Source: Candidatus Woesearchaeota archaeon
GTDB lineage: Archaea; Nanobdellota; Nanobdellia; Woesearchaeales; GW2011-AR4
Length of the DNA stretch: 64,000 bases
Direction: 5' to 3'
NCBI GenBank assembly: GCA_016185945.1
Contig: JACPMR010000010.1
Coordinates: 62,001-126,000 of the forward strand
Each line of letters starts with the position of its first letter. The stretch's first letter is position 1. The notes beneath the pieces were generated by a model. The model searched no databases, was not told the origin of the DNA, and worked only from the letters and a program-made list of their open reading frames with translations. Below are positions 31,840 to 41,125 of this stretch, piece by piece. The translations under genes and the position numbers were made by a program.

Positions 31840-32907
31840 TTAATTTCTATTCAAACCAACCCCCTTCACCTTCATCAATTCAGCATTCAATATAGCAGCT
31901 CCCGCAGCCCCTCTTATTGTGTTGTGGCTTAAAACTAAAAATCTGTAATCCAAGATATTACATTTTCTTATTCTTCCAACAGCAACTGCCATTCCATTGC
32001 CTAAGTCCCTGTCATACTTTGGCTGTGGCCTGTCTATTTCTTCCCGAACAATAATAGGCGGGTTAGGTGCAGATGGAAGATTTAATTTTTTCAATGGATT
32101 GAAATTCTTGAAGGCGTTTTTGATTTCATCTAATGTCGCTTTTCTACCTAATTCGACATTAACAGCTTCCAAATGCCCGTCTTTGACATTTACCCTATTG
32201 CATTGAGCGCTTACTTTTATATCTGCATAAACAAACTTGTCATTTTTAACATTTCCCAATAACTTCAATGACTCTGACTCCATTTTTTCCTCTTCTCCGC
32301 CAATGTAAGGAACTACATTATCCAAAACGTCAAGAGAAGCAACTCCTGGGTAGCCGGCTCCGCTTACTGCCTGCATTGTCGTTACAAATACTTTCTTAAG
32401 CCCAAATGCATCCTGCAGTGGCTTTAGTGCCATAACTAACCCCATTGCAGAGCAGTTGGGGTTCGTTACAATAAATCCCTTTCCAAATCTCTGCTTTTGC
32501 TTTTTGATTATGGACAAATGCTCTGGATTAACCTCTGGAATAAGCAATGGCACATCATTATCCATTCTATGGTTTCTGGAATTGGATGATACAACATAGC
32601 CATTTTTTGCAAACTCCTCTTCTATTGGCCCTGCAACTGACGAATCCAAAGCTGAAAATATAATCCTGCAGTCTAAATTCGGCTTGCATTCTTTAACCTT
32701 CATTTTTCTTACTTTATTAGGAATCTCGGCACTTACTTTCCATCTTCCTTCCATTGCCTCTTCGTAAGTTTTACCTGCGCTTTTCTCTGATGCAGCAAGT
32801 TCTGCAATCTCAAACCAAGGATGGCTTTGCAATAAATCAATAAAACGCTGTCCAACCATTCCTGTTGCCCCTAAAATTCCAACTTTGATTTTGTTCATGT
32901 TTATCAC
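31840..32907 (-). CDS. asd: Aspartate-semialdehyde dehydrogenase
   Basis: KVGILGATGMVGQRFIDLL; VTNPNCSAMGLVMALKPL catalytic Cys. Confidence 0.97.
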   Translation of the reverse strand: MINMNKIKVGILGATGMVGQRFIDLLQSHPWFEIAELAASEKSAGKTYEEAMEGRWKVSAEIPNKVRKMKVKECKPNLDCRIIFSALDSSVAGPIEEEFAKNGYVVSSNSRNHRMDNDVPLLIPEVNPEHLSIIKKQKQRFGKGFIVTNPNCSAMGLVMALKPLQDAFGLKKVFVTTMQAVSGAGYPGVASLDVLDNVVPYIGGEEEKMESESLKLLGNVKNDKFVYADIKVSAQCNRVNVKDGHLEAVNVELGRKATLDEIKNAFKNFNPLKKLNLPSAPNPPIIVREEIDRPQPKYDRDLGNGMAVAVGRIRKCNILDYRFLVLSHNTIRGAAGAAILNAELMKVKGVGLNRN

Positions 32908-34223
32908 CCAAAAAATTCTTGATGCAGAGTTTTGACTGCTTTATCTGCGTCTTTTCCATCAACAACAAAAGTTACGTTTATTTTTGATGCCCCCTGGGAT
33001 ATCATCTCGACATTGATTTTCTTTTTTCCCAAAGCTGTAAATGTAGCACCCCCTATTCCCGGAGTGTATTTCATTCCCTCCCCAACTACACAGATAACTG
33101 CTTTGTCATTGGCAACTTCAACATCTGCAAATTCCTTCAGTTCATTCACTATGTAATTAAGATTTTCGCCGTTGTCAATAGTCAATGAAACGCTAACCTC
33201 TGATGTTGTGACTACATCAATGCTTTTCTTGTAGTCGTCAAAAATGTCAAATATCCTCGCCAGAAATCCATAGGCGCCAAGCATCCTGGTTGAGTCAATA
33301 TGGACAACCGTAATGTTTTTCTTGCATGCAATTGCCTTTACCGTCCTATCGGCTTTTCCCGCTTTGTTGACTATTGTGGTTCCTTTTCCTTTTGGATTGA
33401 ACGAATTCAAAACCTTGACAGGAATGTTTTTGTCCATTGCAGGCAGAATTGTTTTAGGATGCAAAACTCTAGCTCCAAAATAAGCAAGCTCAGATGCCTC
33501 TTCAAAAGAAACTTTTTCTATAGTTTTGGCATTTTTTACAATTCTGGGGTCAGTTGTCATGATTCCATCAACATCAGTCCAAATCTGGATTTCTTCTGCA
33601 CCGATTGCAGCGCCAATAATTGCTGCTGTGTAATCAGAGCCGCCCCTGCCGAGAGTTGTTATATCCCCAGCTTCTGTTTTTCCAATAAATCCAGTTATCA
33701 CAGGGATATGATTCAATTTTTTGATATTATTTTTCAGATTTGTATAAGCGATGGCAAGCGGTTCTGCGCTGCCAAATTCAGCGTCAGTCAAAAATCCAAG
33801 TTCCCATGAGTTGTATGCCTTGGCTTTTACTCCAATTTTGTTTAACTGCTCTGCAACAATCTTTGATGATATTCTTTCTCCAAATGACTGGAAATAGTCA
33901 AGTATTTCTTCATCGATATTTTTATTTGATTTTGTTTTATTGACTAAATTCGATAATTCCTGCAAGTCATTTTCTATTAAGGATTTATCTAATTCTAATT
34001 GTTCTATGATTTTATAATGTGTTTTTTTGATTAAATCAAAAGTTTCATCTCTTTTATCTTCTGCGCTTTCCTTGGCAAGTTTTATCAAATTGTCTGTTAT
34101 TTTTGTAACAGCAGAAACTACTACGACAGGATTCTTTTTAATATAAGATTTGACAATACTTGCAACATTCTTTATCCTATCTGAATTTCCTACAGATGTT
34201 CCGCCAAATTTCATTATTATCAT
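32904..34223 (-). CDS. lysC: Aspartate kinase
   Basis: MIIMKFGGTSVGNSDRIKNVA; TTLGRGGSDYTAAIIGAA; ACT domains. Confidence 0.96.
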   Translation of the reverse strand: MIIMKFGGTSVGNSDRIKNVASIVKSYIKKNPVVVVSAVTKITDNLIKLAKESAEDKRDETFDLIKKTHYKIIEQLELDKSLIENDLQELSNLVNKTKSNKNIDEEILDYFQSFGERISSKIVAEQLNKIGVKAKAYNSWELGFLTDAEFGSAEPLAIAYTNLKNNIKKLNHIPVITGFIGKTEAGDITTLGRGGSDYTAAIIGAAIGAEEIQIWTDVDGIMTTDPRIVKNAKTIEKVSFEEASELAYFGARVLHPKTILPAMDKNIPVKVLNSFNPKGKGTTIVNKAGKADRTVKAIACKKNITVVHIDSTRMLGAYGFLARIFDIFDDYKKSIDVVTTSEVSVSLTIDNGENLNYIVNELKEFADVEVANDKAVICVVGEGMKYTPGIGGATFTALGKKKINVEMISQGASKINVTFVVDGKDADKAVKTLHQEFFG

Positions 34224-34275
34224 TTTTAATTTTTTGATTTTTATTTTAATTATTTTATTTTTTAATATTTTAAAT

Positions 34276-34492
34276 TTTCAATCTGTCTGCGACGCATGCT
34301 ACTGCGCGTCGGCATTCTGCTGTGGAGGTTGCATTACTTTGTGCTCCTCCTCCGCGCCTATCTATTTAACACAAGTCAGGCGAACTTTCCTGAGCTGGGT
34401 TCCCATCAACGACAAAATTCGTTGACACTTTAGTCAAGTTGGGCATAAAGCCAAACGAACTTTGCAGATGCTGGGAAGCGACGTATTTTGAA
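34276..34492 (+). repeat. Family A repeat, copy A4 (extended apical insertion)
   Basis: GCGCGTCGGCATTCTGCTGTGGAGGTTGCATTACTTTGTGCTCCTCCTCCGCGCC...CTGAGCTGGGTTCCCA...GATGCTGGGAAGCGACG. Confidence 0.9.
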
Positions 34493-34530
34493 TTTTTGAT
34501 TAAATGTTTTTATTGTCATTATTGTTTTCT

Positions 34531-35706
34531 TTACCTCAAATATCTCTTTATTCTTTCAGCAGCTTTTTTAGTTTCATCTAGTGTCGGAACCAATGCAAAC
34601 CTTACATAATTTTCTCCTGGATTCAAGCCGTTGAATTTTTTTGAAATCCAAGCACCTGGTGTAACTACGACAGCAATTTCCTTTTGCAGGAGTTTTTTTG
34701 CAAATTCCACTGAGTTAATGCCCTTTGGCGTTTTCTGCCAGATGTAAAGGGTTGCATTAGGAGTGCAATCTTCCAAGCCGGCTGAAACTAAGGCATCAAC
34801 CAGAATGTCTCTTTTTTCTTTGTATTCTTGTCTCATTTTTTCTACATGCTTTTCGTCGCTTAAAGCAGCAATTGCAGCATCCTGAATAAAAGTAGGAGTG
34901 CCAGAGTCAATATTAGTCTTTAATTTCTTGAAAGCAGAAACTATGCTTTCATCTCCGGCAACCCAGCCAATCCTGTAGCCAGTCATTGCGCTTCTCTTTG
35001 AGAATGATTGGAATGAAACAACTCCTTCTTTCGAGAATTCCAAAATTGAATGCGGCTTCTTCCCGTAATAAATTTCTGTATAGCATTCATCGCTTGCAAC
35101 AATTATGTTGTTGTCGTGCCCAAAATCAATTGCTTCCCTGAAGAATTCTTCTGTTGCAACTGCTCCAGTAGGATTGTTTGGGTAGTTAATCCATAAAATC
35201 TTTGTTTTCTTTACAATTTCTCTGGGAATGCTGCTCAAGTCCATCAGATAATCCTTTTCTTTCAGCAAAGGAACATAATAGCTTCTGCCTTCTGCAAATA
35301 AAGTGCCCCTTTCATACGGAGGATAACCAGGATTCGGCATTATTACATAATCTCCTAGGTTAAGAAATGCCTCTGGAAAATTAAACACAGCTTCTTTTGC
35401 TCCTATTGTGGAGGTTATTTCCTTTTGGTAATCCAGATTAACCCCAAATCTTCTTCTTGTCCATTCAGCAAGTGCTTTCCTGTACTCATCTGTGCCAATG
35501 TAACTGGGATAGCCAGAACTTTTTCTTTCATCAACTGCTTTCTTTATTGCATTTCTCACTATTTCGGGAGTCGGTTCTTTTGGATCGCCAACTCCAAAAT
35601 CAATTGGAGCTATGCCTGATTTTCTCAGCTTTGCAACTTCATTGTCTACTTCCGCAAAGGCATATCCTGTAAGACTGCTTAATCTGTTTGAGATTTTTGT
35701 TTGCAT
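34531..35706 (-). CDS. PLP-dependent aminotransferase, probable LL-diaminopimelate aminotransferase
   Basis: Class I/II aminotransferase, SFSKRSAMTGYRIGWVAGD PLP Lys; operon with dapA/dapB/lysA. Confidence 0.85.
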   Translation of the reverse strand: MQTKISNRLSSLTGYAFAEVDNEVAKLRKSGIAPIDFGVGDPKEPTPEIVRNAIKKAVDERKSSGYPSYIGTDEYRKALAEWTRRRFGVNLDYQKEITSTIGAKEAVFNFPEAFLNLGDYVIMPNPGYPPYERGTLFAEGRSYYVPLLKEKDYLMDLSSIPREIVKKTKILWINYPNNPTGAVATEEFFREAIDFGHDNNIIVASDECYTEIYYGKKPHSILEFSKEGVVSFQSFSKRSAMTGYRIGWVAGDESIVSAFKKLKTNIDSGTPTFIQDAAIAALSDEKHVEKMRQEYKEKRDILVDALVSAGLEDCTPNATLYIWQKTPKGINSVEFAKKLLQKEIAVVVTPGAWISKKFNGLNPGENYVRFALVPTLDETKKAAERIKRYLR

Positions 35707-35712
35707 AGAACA

Positions 35713-36972
35713 TCACTTAAAGTTTTTAACTCCTGCAAAATCCAATGTTGCAAAATAATCCTCAACAGTTTCTGCCCTTCTGATTTGTGCAACGCTTCCA
35801 TCTTCTCTTAAAAGAAGCTCTGCTGAGCGAAGCTTTCCGTTATAGTTGAAGCCCATTGCAAATCCATGAGCGCCTGCATCATGTATTACAAGTATGTCTC
35901 CTCTTTCTATTTCAGGCAATTTCCTGTTTATTGCAAACTTGTCATTGTTCTCGCACAAAGAGCCAGTTACATCATAGACATTATTATATGGATCATTCTC
36001 TTTTCCTAAAACTGTTACATGATGATAAGCACCATAAATTGCAGGGCGCATTAAGTTAGCCATGCATGCATCTGTCCCTACAAAATTCTTATAGGTATGT
36101 TTTAGATGGAGTACTCGAGTTACTAAATAACCATAAGTGCCTGTAATTAATCTGCCGCATTCCATGAATATTTTAACAGGATGCAAATTGTTTTTTACAA
36201 TAATATTATTGTATGCATTTTTAACACCTCTTGCAATGTTTTCATACGAAACTGGTTTGTCCTCTAGCTTGTATGGAATGCCGATGCCCCCTCCCAAGTT
36301 GATAAATTCCAGCTTTATCCCTGTTTTTTGGTAAACTTCAACTGCAAGCTCAAACAGCATTCTGGCTGTCTCAATAAAATAATCCTCATTCAGCTCGTTT
36401 GAAATTATCATTGTATGCAACCCAAATCTTTTTGCGCCTTTTGACTTGAGTATTTTGTATGCTTCAAAAATTTGTTCTCTTGTCAATCCATATTTTGCCT
36501 CTTCTGGCTTGCCAATTATGTCAGTGCCTTTTCTTGCAGTGCCTGGATTAAACCTTAGGCAAATCACATTAGGAATGCCTGTTGCTTTTTCAAGAAACTC
36601 TATATGGCTTATATCATCTAAGTTTATTATTGCACCAAGCTGCTTTGCCTTCTGGTATTCAATTGCTGGAGTGTCATTTGAGGTAAACATTATTTCTTCT
36701 CCTCTAATTCCAACTTTTTCCGACATTAAAAGCTCTGGCAAAGAGCTGCAGTCAACTCCAAAGCCCTCTTCATGCAAAATTTTTAGAATGTACGGGTTTG
36801 GCGTGGCTTTTACTGCAAAATACTCTTTAAAGCCCTCAAGTATGCTAAATGCTTTCAAAAACCTTCTTGCATTTTTCCGAATAGCCATTTCATCATAAAT
36901 GTGAAAAGGCGTCGGATATTTTTTTATTATACCCAATACTTTTTCCTTTGAAAACGGAAGAATTTTCTTCAT
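35713..36972 (-). CDS. lysA: Diaminopimelate decarboxylase
   Basis: FAVKATPNPYILKILHEEGFGVDCSS; NLGGGIGIPY; DVTGSLCENND; GAHGFAMGFNYNG. Confidence 0.96.
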   Translation of the reverse strand: MKKILPFSKEKVLGIIKKYPTPFHIYDEMAIRKNARRFLKAFSILEGFKEYFAVKATPNPYILKILHEEGFGVDCSSLPELLMSEKVGIRGEEIMFTSNDTPAIEYQKAKQLGAIINLDDISHIEFLEKATGIPNVICLRFNPGTARKGTDIIGKPEEAKYGLTREQIFEAYKILKSKGAKRFGLHTMIISNELNEDYFIETARMLFELAVEVYQKTGIKLEFINLGGGIGIPYKLEDKPVSYENIARGVKNAYNNIIVKNNLHPVKIFMECGRLITGTYGYLVTRVLHLKHTYKNFVGTDACMANLMRPAIYGAYHHVTVLGKENDPYNNVYDVTGSLCENNDKFAINRKLPEIERGDILVIHDAGAHGFAMGFNYNGKLRSAELLLREDGSVAQIRRAETVEDYFATLDFAGVKNFK

Positions 36973-36973
36973 T

Positions 36974-37867
36974 TTATAATATTTTCAAGCTCTTTAAGAT
37001 GTTCCTTAATTTTTCCTTGTTTTCCGGCTTCATCTCGCACATCGGCAATCTGTATGCTTCTTTAATCATGCCTTTCATTGCCACTGCTGCCTTAATTGGT
37101 ATAGGATTTGTTTCTATGAAGATTCCTTTAAACAATGGCAATAAGTGGTAATGCAATCTTTTTGCACTTTCTAAATCGCCGTCTAATGCGTACTTACATA
37201 ACTCATGCATCTCTTTTGGAACAATGTTGCTTGCAACGGAGATAACACCTTTGCCGCCTAAAGCCATTAAGGGCAATGTTAAATTATCATCTCCTGAAAT
37301 CACTGCAAAATTTTTGGGCAGTTCATTTATGACATCCATCATCTGTGCTACATTGCCGGATGCTTCTTTCACTCCAACAATATTTGAGTGTTCTTTTGCC
37401 AATCTTGCCAGTGTTGCTGTCTCCATGTTAACTGCTGTCCTTCCCTGAATGTTATAGATAATTATCGGCAAATCAACTGCTTTTGCAATTGCGCTGAAAT
37501 GCCTGTACAAACCTTCCTGAGTTGGCTTGTTGTAATATGGGCATACATGCAATGTTGCATTTGCTCCAATATCTGCTGCCTTTCTTGTCAATTCAATTGC
37601 ATGCTCTGTTGAATTGCTTCCAGCTCCTGCAATAACCGGAACTTTGCCATTTGCAGCATCAACAACAGTTTTTACAACTTCAACATGCTCTTCTTCATTC
37701 AATGAAGGGCTTTCTCCTGTTGTGCCGCATGGCACAATCCCGTCAATGTGATTTTTTATTTGGAATTCAACCAATCCTTTCAAGCTTTCTAAATCTAGCT
37801 CACCATTTTCTGTGAATGGCGTAACAATTGCTGTGATAGCTCCTTTAAACATCTTATTCACCCCCAA
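36974..37867 (-). CDS. dapA: 4-hydroxy-tetrahydrodipicolinate synthase
   Basis: GIVPCGTTGESPSLNEEEH; IIIYNIQGRTAVN; GVKEASGN. Confidence 0.97.
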   Translation of the reverse strand: MGVNKMFKGAITAIVTPFTENGELDLESLKGLVEFQIKNHIDGIVPCGTTGESPSLNEEEHVEVVKTVVDAANGKVPVIAGAGSNSTEHAIELTRKAADIGANATLHVCPYYNKPTQEGLYRHFSAIAKAVDLPIIIYNIQGRTAVNMETATLARLAKEHSNIVGVKEASGNVAQMMDVINELPKNFAVISGDDNLTLPLMALGGKGVISVASNIVPKEMHELCKYALDGDLESAKRLHYHLLPLFKGIFIETNPIPIKAAVAMKGMIKEAYRLPMCEMKPENKEKLRNILKSLKIL

Positions 37868-38606
37868 TTATTGATTTCATCATGTCATTAATATCATAAA
37901 ATCCTTTTTTTCCATTTATCCATTGCGCTGCCATTACTGCGCCAAGCGCAAATCCTTCCCTGTTTCTTGCAACATGCTTTAATTCAATTGTGTCTGCACT
38001 GCTGTCAAACCCAACAATATGCGTGCCTGGGATTGAGCCTGCCCTTACAGATGCAAAATGCAATTCATCTGGCTCTATTTTTCTGTCTATTTTGCCATAT
38101 TCCAGCTTGCTTTTTCTCTTTATATTTTTTATTAAAATCTCAGCAAGAGTTTTTGCTGTTCCGCTTGGGCTGTCTATTTTTTTGTTGTGATGAAGTTCAT
38201 AGCCATAAACATCATAGTCCTCTATATTGTTGATTATTTTTGCAGCATTTTCGACTATCTTGAAAAACACATTTACACCAATTGAAAAATTTGATGCATA
38301 AATTAATCCTATATTGCTTTGATTGACTATTTTTCTTGCCTCTTCCAGCTTATCGTACCATCCAGTTGTGCCAACAACAATGTTTTTCCTGAATTTTGAG
38401 ATTTTTTGTATGCTGTCTATGACTGAGTTTGGTGTCGTAAAGTCTATGCATACATCCACGTCTTGCATTGAATCTTCATTGATTTCTCTGTGAGTTGCAT
38501 CACTCGCATTTGGGTCTATAATTGAAACTACATCTATGCCTTTGGCTTTTGCAATCTTCTCAATTTCATGCCCCATTCTTCCATATCCAACAATTGCGAT
38601 GTTCAT
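37854..38606 (-). CDS. dapB: 4-hydroxy-tetrahydrodipicolinate reductase
   Basis: IAIVGYGRMGHEIEKIA; ELHHNKKIDSPSGTAKTLAE. Confidence 0.96.
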   Translation of the reverse strand: MNIAIVGYGRMGHEIEKIAKAKGIDVVSIIDPNASDATHREINEDSMQDVDVCIDFTTPNSVIDSIQKISKFRKNIVVGTTGWYDKLEEARKIVNQSNIGLIYASNFSIGVNVFFKIVENAAKIINNIEDYDVYGYELHHNKKIDSPSGTAKTLAEILIKNIKRKSKLEYGKIDRKIEPDELHFASVRAGSIPGTHIVGFDSSADTIELKHVARNREGFALGAVMAAQWINGKKGFYDINDMMKSIIGGE

Positions 38607-38667
38607 TTTAATTATATAGCATTAAGAGTAATTTTTAACAATAAAAACTTATTGAAAAACCACCCTT

Positions 38668-38778
38668 TTACTTATCTGAAAGATCGTAAGTCAAATCTAT
38701 AGAGTCCAGAGAAAACTCTAAGTCTTTTTTGCCTTTATTCATTATTTTTCTAAGTTCCTCAATATTATCTTCTTTCAT
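38668..38778 (-). CDS. Small ORF, 36 aa
   Basis: MKEDNIEELRKIMNKGKKDLEFSLDSIDLTYDLSDK; coding-like composition only. Confidence 0.35.
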   Translation of the reverse strand: MKEDNIEELRKIMNKGKKDLEFSLDSIDLTYDLSDK

Positions 38779-38859
38779 CTTACGACAAATTAGAAAAATT
38801 TATATACTAATATATAAACATAATGTTATTATAGTAACAGTTTGATATAATTTTGTACT

Positions 38860-39516
38860 ATGGTAACGATAAGCCATATTGTAAAGAAGATTGTAAGCGA
38901 GCAGGCGTTTGTAGAGGAAGCGTTAGGCAAAGGGATAATCAGCTATGGGGGGTTAGCTGAGGAGATGCTGCCGAGAATCGAGAAAGAACTGAACAAAAAA
39001 ATAAAGCTGGCTGCTGTTGTGATGGCTTTAAGGAGGCATGCTGAAGAGATTTCCGGGCACAAAAAAAGGATAAAATCATTCGATTATGAAGGGGAGATTT
39101 TGATGAAAACGAACATATGCGATTTTTGTGTTGTCAAAACCCCAGCCTTGCTCGCAAAACTAAAAATTATCCATACACTCGTCAATTTTGAGAGGGGGGA
39201 TACGCTGAATGTTATCATAGGCAATAATGAAGTCAGCATTGTAATCAATGAGAAATACAAGGATAAGCTGGCAAAATTTCTTGCGGGAGAGAGGATTTTA
39301 AGCAAGGAATTTGGATTAGTGGCATTGACAATAATATTCACAGCAGACGATTTTTTGCATACACCGGGTGTTGTGTTTAATGTCATCAGAAAACTTGCAT
39401 GGGAGAACATAAATATTTACGAGATAGTTTCAACAATGACTGAAATAACTTTTATTATGAACAAGAAGGATTCTATGAAGGCGTATGAAGTGCTGCAGGA
39501 ATTAATAAGTGGTTAA
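38860..39516 (+). CDS. ACT-domain-like protein (predicted regulator)
   Basis: C-terminal ACT-like segment HTPGVVFNVIRKLAWENINIYEIVSTMTEITFIM. Confidence 0.75.
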   Translation: MVTISHIVKKIVSEQAFVEEALGKGIISYGGLAEEMLPRIEKELNKKIKLAAVVMALRRHAEEISGHKKRIKSFDYEGEILMKTNICDFCVVKTPALLAKLKIIHTLVNFERGDTLNVIIGNNEVSIVINEKYKDKLAKFLAGERILSKEFGLVALTIIFTADDFLHTPGVVFNVIRKLAWENINIYEIVSTMTEITFIMNKKDSMKAYEVLQELISG

Positions 39517-39521
39517 CAAAT

Positions 39522-40106
39522 TTATATATGAAACCTTTGTAAAAATTTGGTACAAATATCACAGAACATATAACCTCTTCCATCAATAATTGCTCTCACA
39601 TACCCAATTTCTCCAAATCTTTTAAAATCTCCTTTAGTCATAGGGCAATGTCTACCATCTTTTGAACTTTGGTAAGTATAATGATGCGTTAAACCAAAAT
39701 TATGCCCAACTTCATGCAAAGATTCCTTAGCTATTCTTGATAAGTATAAATTATAACTCTCTTCTAAAGTAAAATCTTGCGGGCATAATCTTTTCGTAGA
39801 GACCACCGCTACATTTGTTTGAGTATTTTTGCCTCCAAATATATAGCCCTCAGGAGCATCTGCTAAAGTTAGATCAGCATCAGTTATTCCAAGAACGTGC
39901 TGCCCTCCAAATTCGTCATTCAAAATTTGTGTAAGCAATAAAGCATCTATTTGGTCAATAGGAGGAATATTGTAATGAGTTAAATTACATTTCCTGATTA
40001 AACCCCGAAATGCTCTCAATATAATTTCCTGAACTTCATTGAGACTGCCAATACTAATATGATGTCCTATTCTGACTATTTTTAGCTCTTCAAGATTGGT
40101 AGACAT
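39522..40106 (-). CDS. Archaemetzincin family zinc protease
   Basis: HEVGHNFGLTHH (HExxHxxGxxH-type) and CPM...FCDIC Cys motif. Confidence 0.92.
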   Translation of the reverse strand: MSTNLEELKIVRIGHHISIGSLNEVQEIILRAFRGLIRKCNLTHYNIPPIDQIDALLLTQILNDEFGGQHVLGITDADLTLADAPEGYIFGGKNTQTNVAVVSTKRLCPQDFTLEESYNLYLSRIAKESLHEVGHNFGLTHHYTYQSSKDGRHCPMTKGDFKRFGEIGYVRAIIDGRGYMFCDICTKFLQRFHI

Positions 40107-40171
40107 TTGTCATTTCAATTTTATCAATTTATATAATTTTATGATACAAAATCCAATTAATAACAAATATA

Positions 40172-40290
40172 TGGGCCCAAGGGGATTTCAATTCAAGAGA
40201 CCAAAGCATCGGCTTATGTCTTCCCCTGACCCCAAGATCGCTCCAAATGCCTAAGAGTCTTGTGCTCTAAGCAGGCTGAGCTATGGGCCC
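40172..40290 (-). tRNA. tRNA-Lys(CUU) with two introns (40239..40251 at 37/38; 40192..40222 at 53/54)
   Basis: GGGCCCA/TGGGCCC acceptor; D-arm GCTC-AGCCTGCTTA-GAGC; CAAGA/TCTTG anticodon stem; variable GGGTC; T-stem AGGGG/CCCCT; 75 nt after removing 13- and 31-nt inserts. Confidence 0.9.
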
Positions 40291-40329
40291 AATAAAAGCT
40301 GTAGAAAAAGCAGCAATTTAAAAAACTAA

Positions 40330-40719
40330 CTACACCATTTTCAGTTTCCCTGTTATCTTGTCAATCTTCTCTTCCAAGTCAGGCCCTATTCCCAAGCAAG
40401 TTATGGTGCCTGGTTCCAAAACCGTATGTCCTGCATCAACAATTAATGCTGTCTTCAATCCAGAATCTTCTGCCATCTCTTTGTATTTTAATAATTCTTT
40501 CTTGTCCATTACTTTCAGAATTACTTTTTTCCCGCCTTCCTTTTTCCACAAATCAACTATTCTTTTGTCTGATTTTAGTGTAGCATCCACAGAAGCATGG
40601 CTCGATTGCGCTGCAAGCTTTCCTTTCGGCAGCTTTAAATCCTCTCTGACTAAAATAACTTGTTTGTATGGCATTTTTAAATGATGTTTTATTTTTTTGT
40701 GTTTAATTAAAAAATTCAA
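40330..40719 (-). CDS. pth2: Peptidyl-tRNA hydrolase, Pth2 type
   Basis: KQVILVREDLKLPKGKLAAQSSHASVDA; TALIVDAGHTVLEPGTITCLGIGP. Confidence 0.96.
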   Translation of the reverse strand: MNFLIKHKKIKHHLKMPYKQVILVREDLKLPKGKLAAQSSHASVDATLKSDKRIVDLWKKEGGKKVILKVMDKKELLKYKEMAEDSGLKTALIVDAGHTVLEPGTITCLGIGPDLEEKIDKITGKLKMV

Positions 40720-40846
40720 TCTGCCTTCGGCAAATTCTACTCTCGCAGGGCATTAACCCTGCTCGCTATACATTATAATACACATCAAAAGCTGGTTTCC
40801 TTTATCACTTATGAAATCCAAAGGACGCTCTCGTGTTTGTTTAATT
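40705..40846 (-). repeat. Mosaic repeat: family-A-like end (TTCAATCTGCCTTCGGC) plus module D copy D3
   Basis: Minus strand CGAGAGCGTCCTTTGGATTTCATAAGTGATAAAGGAAACCAGCTTTTGATG matches D2. Confidence 0.75.
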
Positions 40847-41017
40847 TTTTGATTATTTTATTGTAATTGTTTTTTATTATTGTTCTAAAATTGTCTTATA
40901 TTTATATTAAATATCAATTTTATCCTTTATTTTTAATACTTTTCCATATAGTCAATGCCTGTAATCACTATTGCTTACTAAACAATCTTTTTATATTTTA
41001 AGAGTTTCTAAAGCAGT

Positions 41018-41125
41018 ATGGAAAGGTTATTCAAGGAAAAAGGTTCTTATTTTGAAGGTTCTGATAAGAAATACCCTGAAATAGAGCTGCCAAAGTGGAT
41101 GCAACAGCTTGAGGAAGAAGATTGA
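41018..41125 (+). CDS. Small ORF, 35 aa
   Basis: MERLFKEKGSYFEGSDKKYPEIELPKWMQQLEEED; upstream TTTTTATATTTTA. Confidence 0.4.
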   Translation: MERLFKEKGSYFEGSDKKYPEIELPKWMQQLEEED

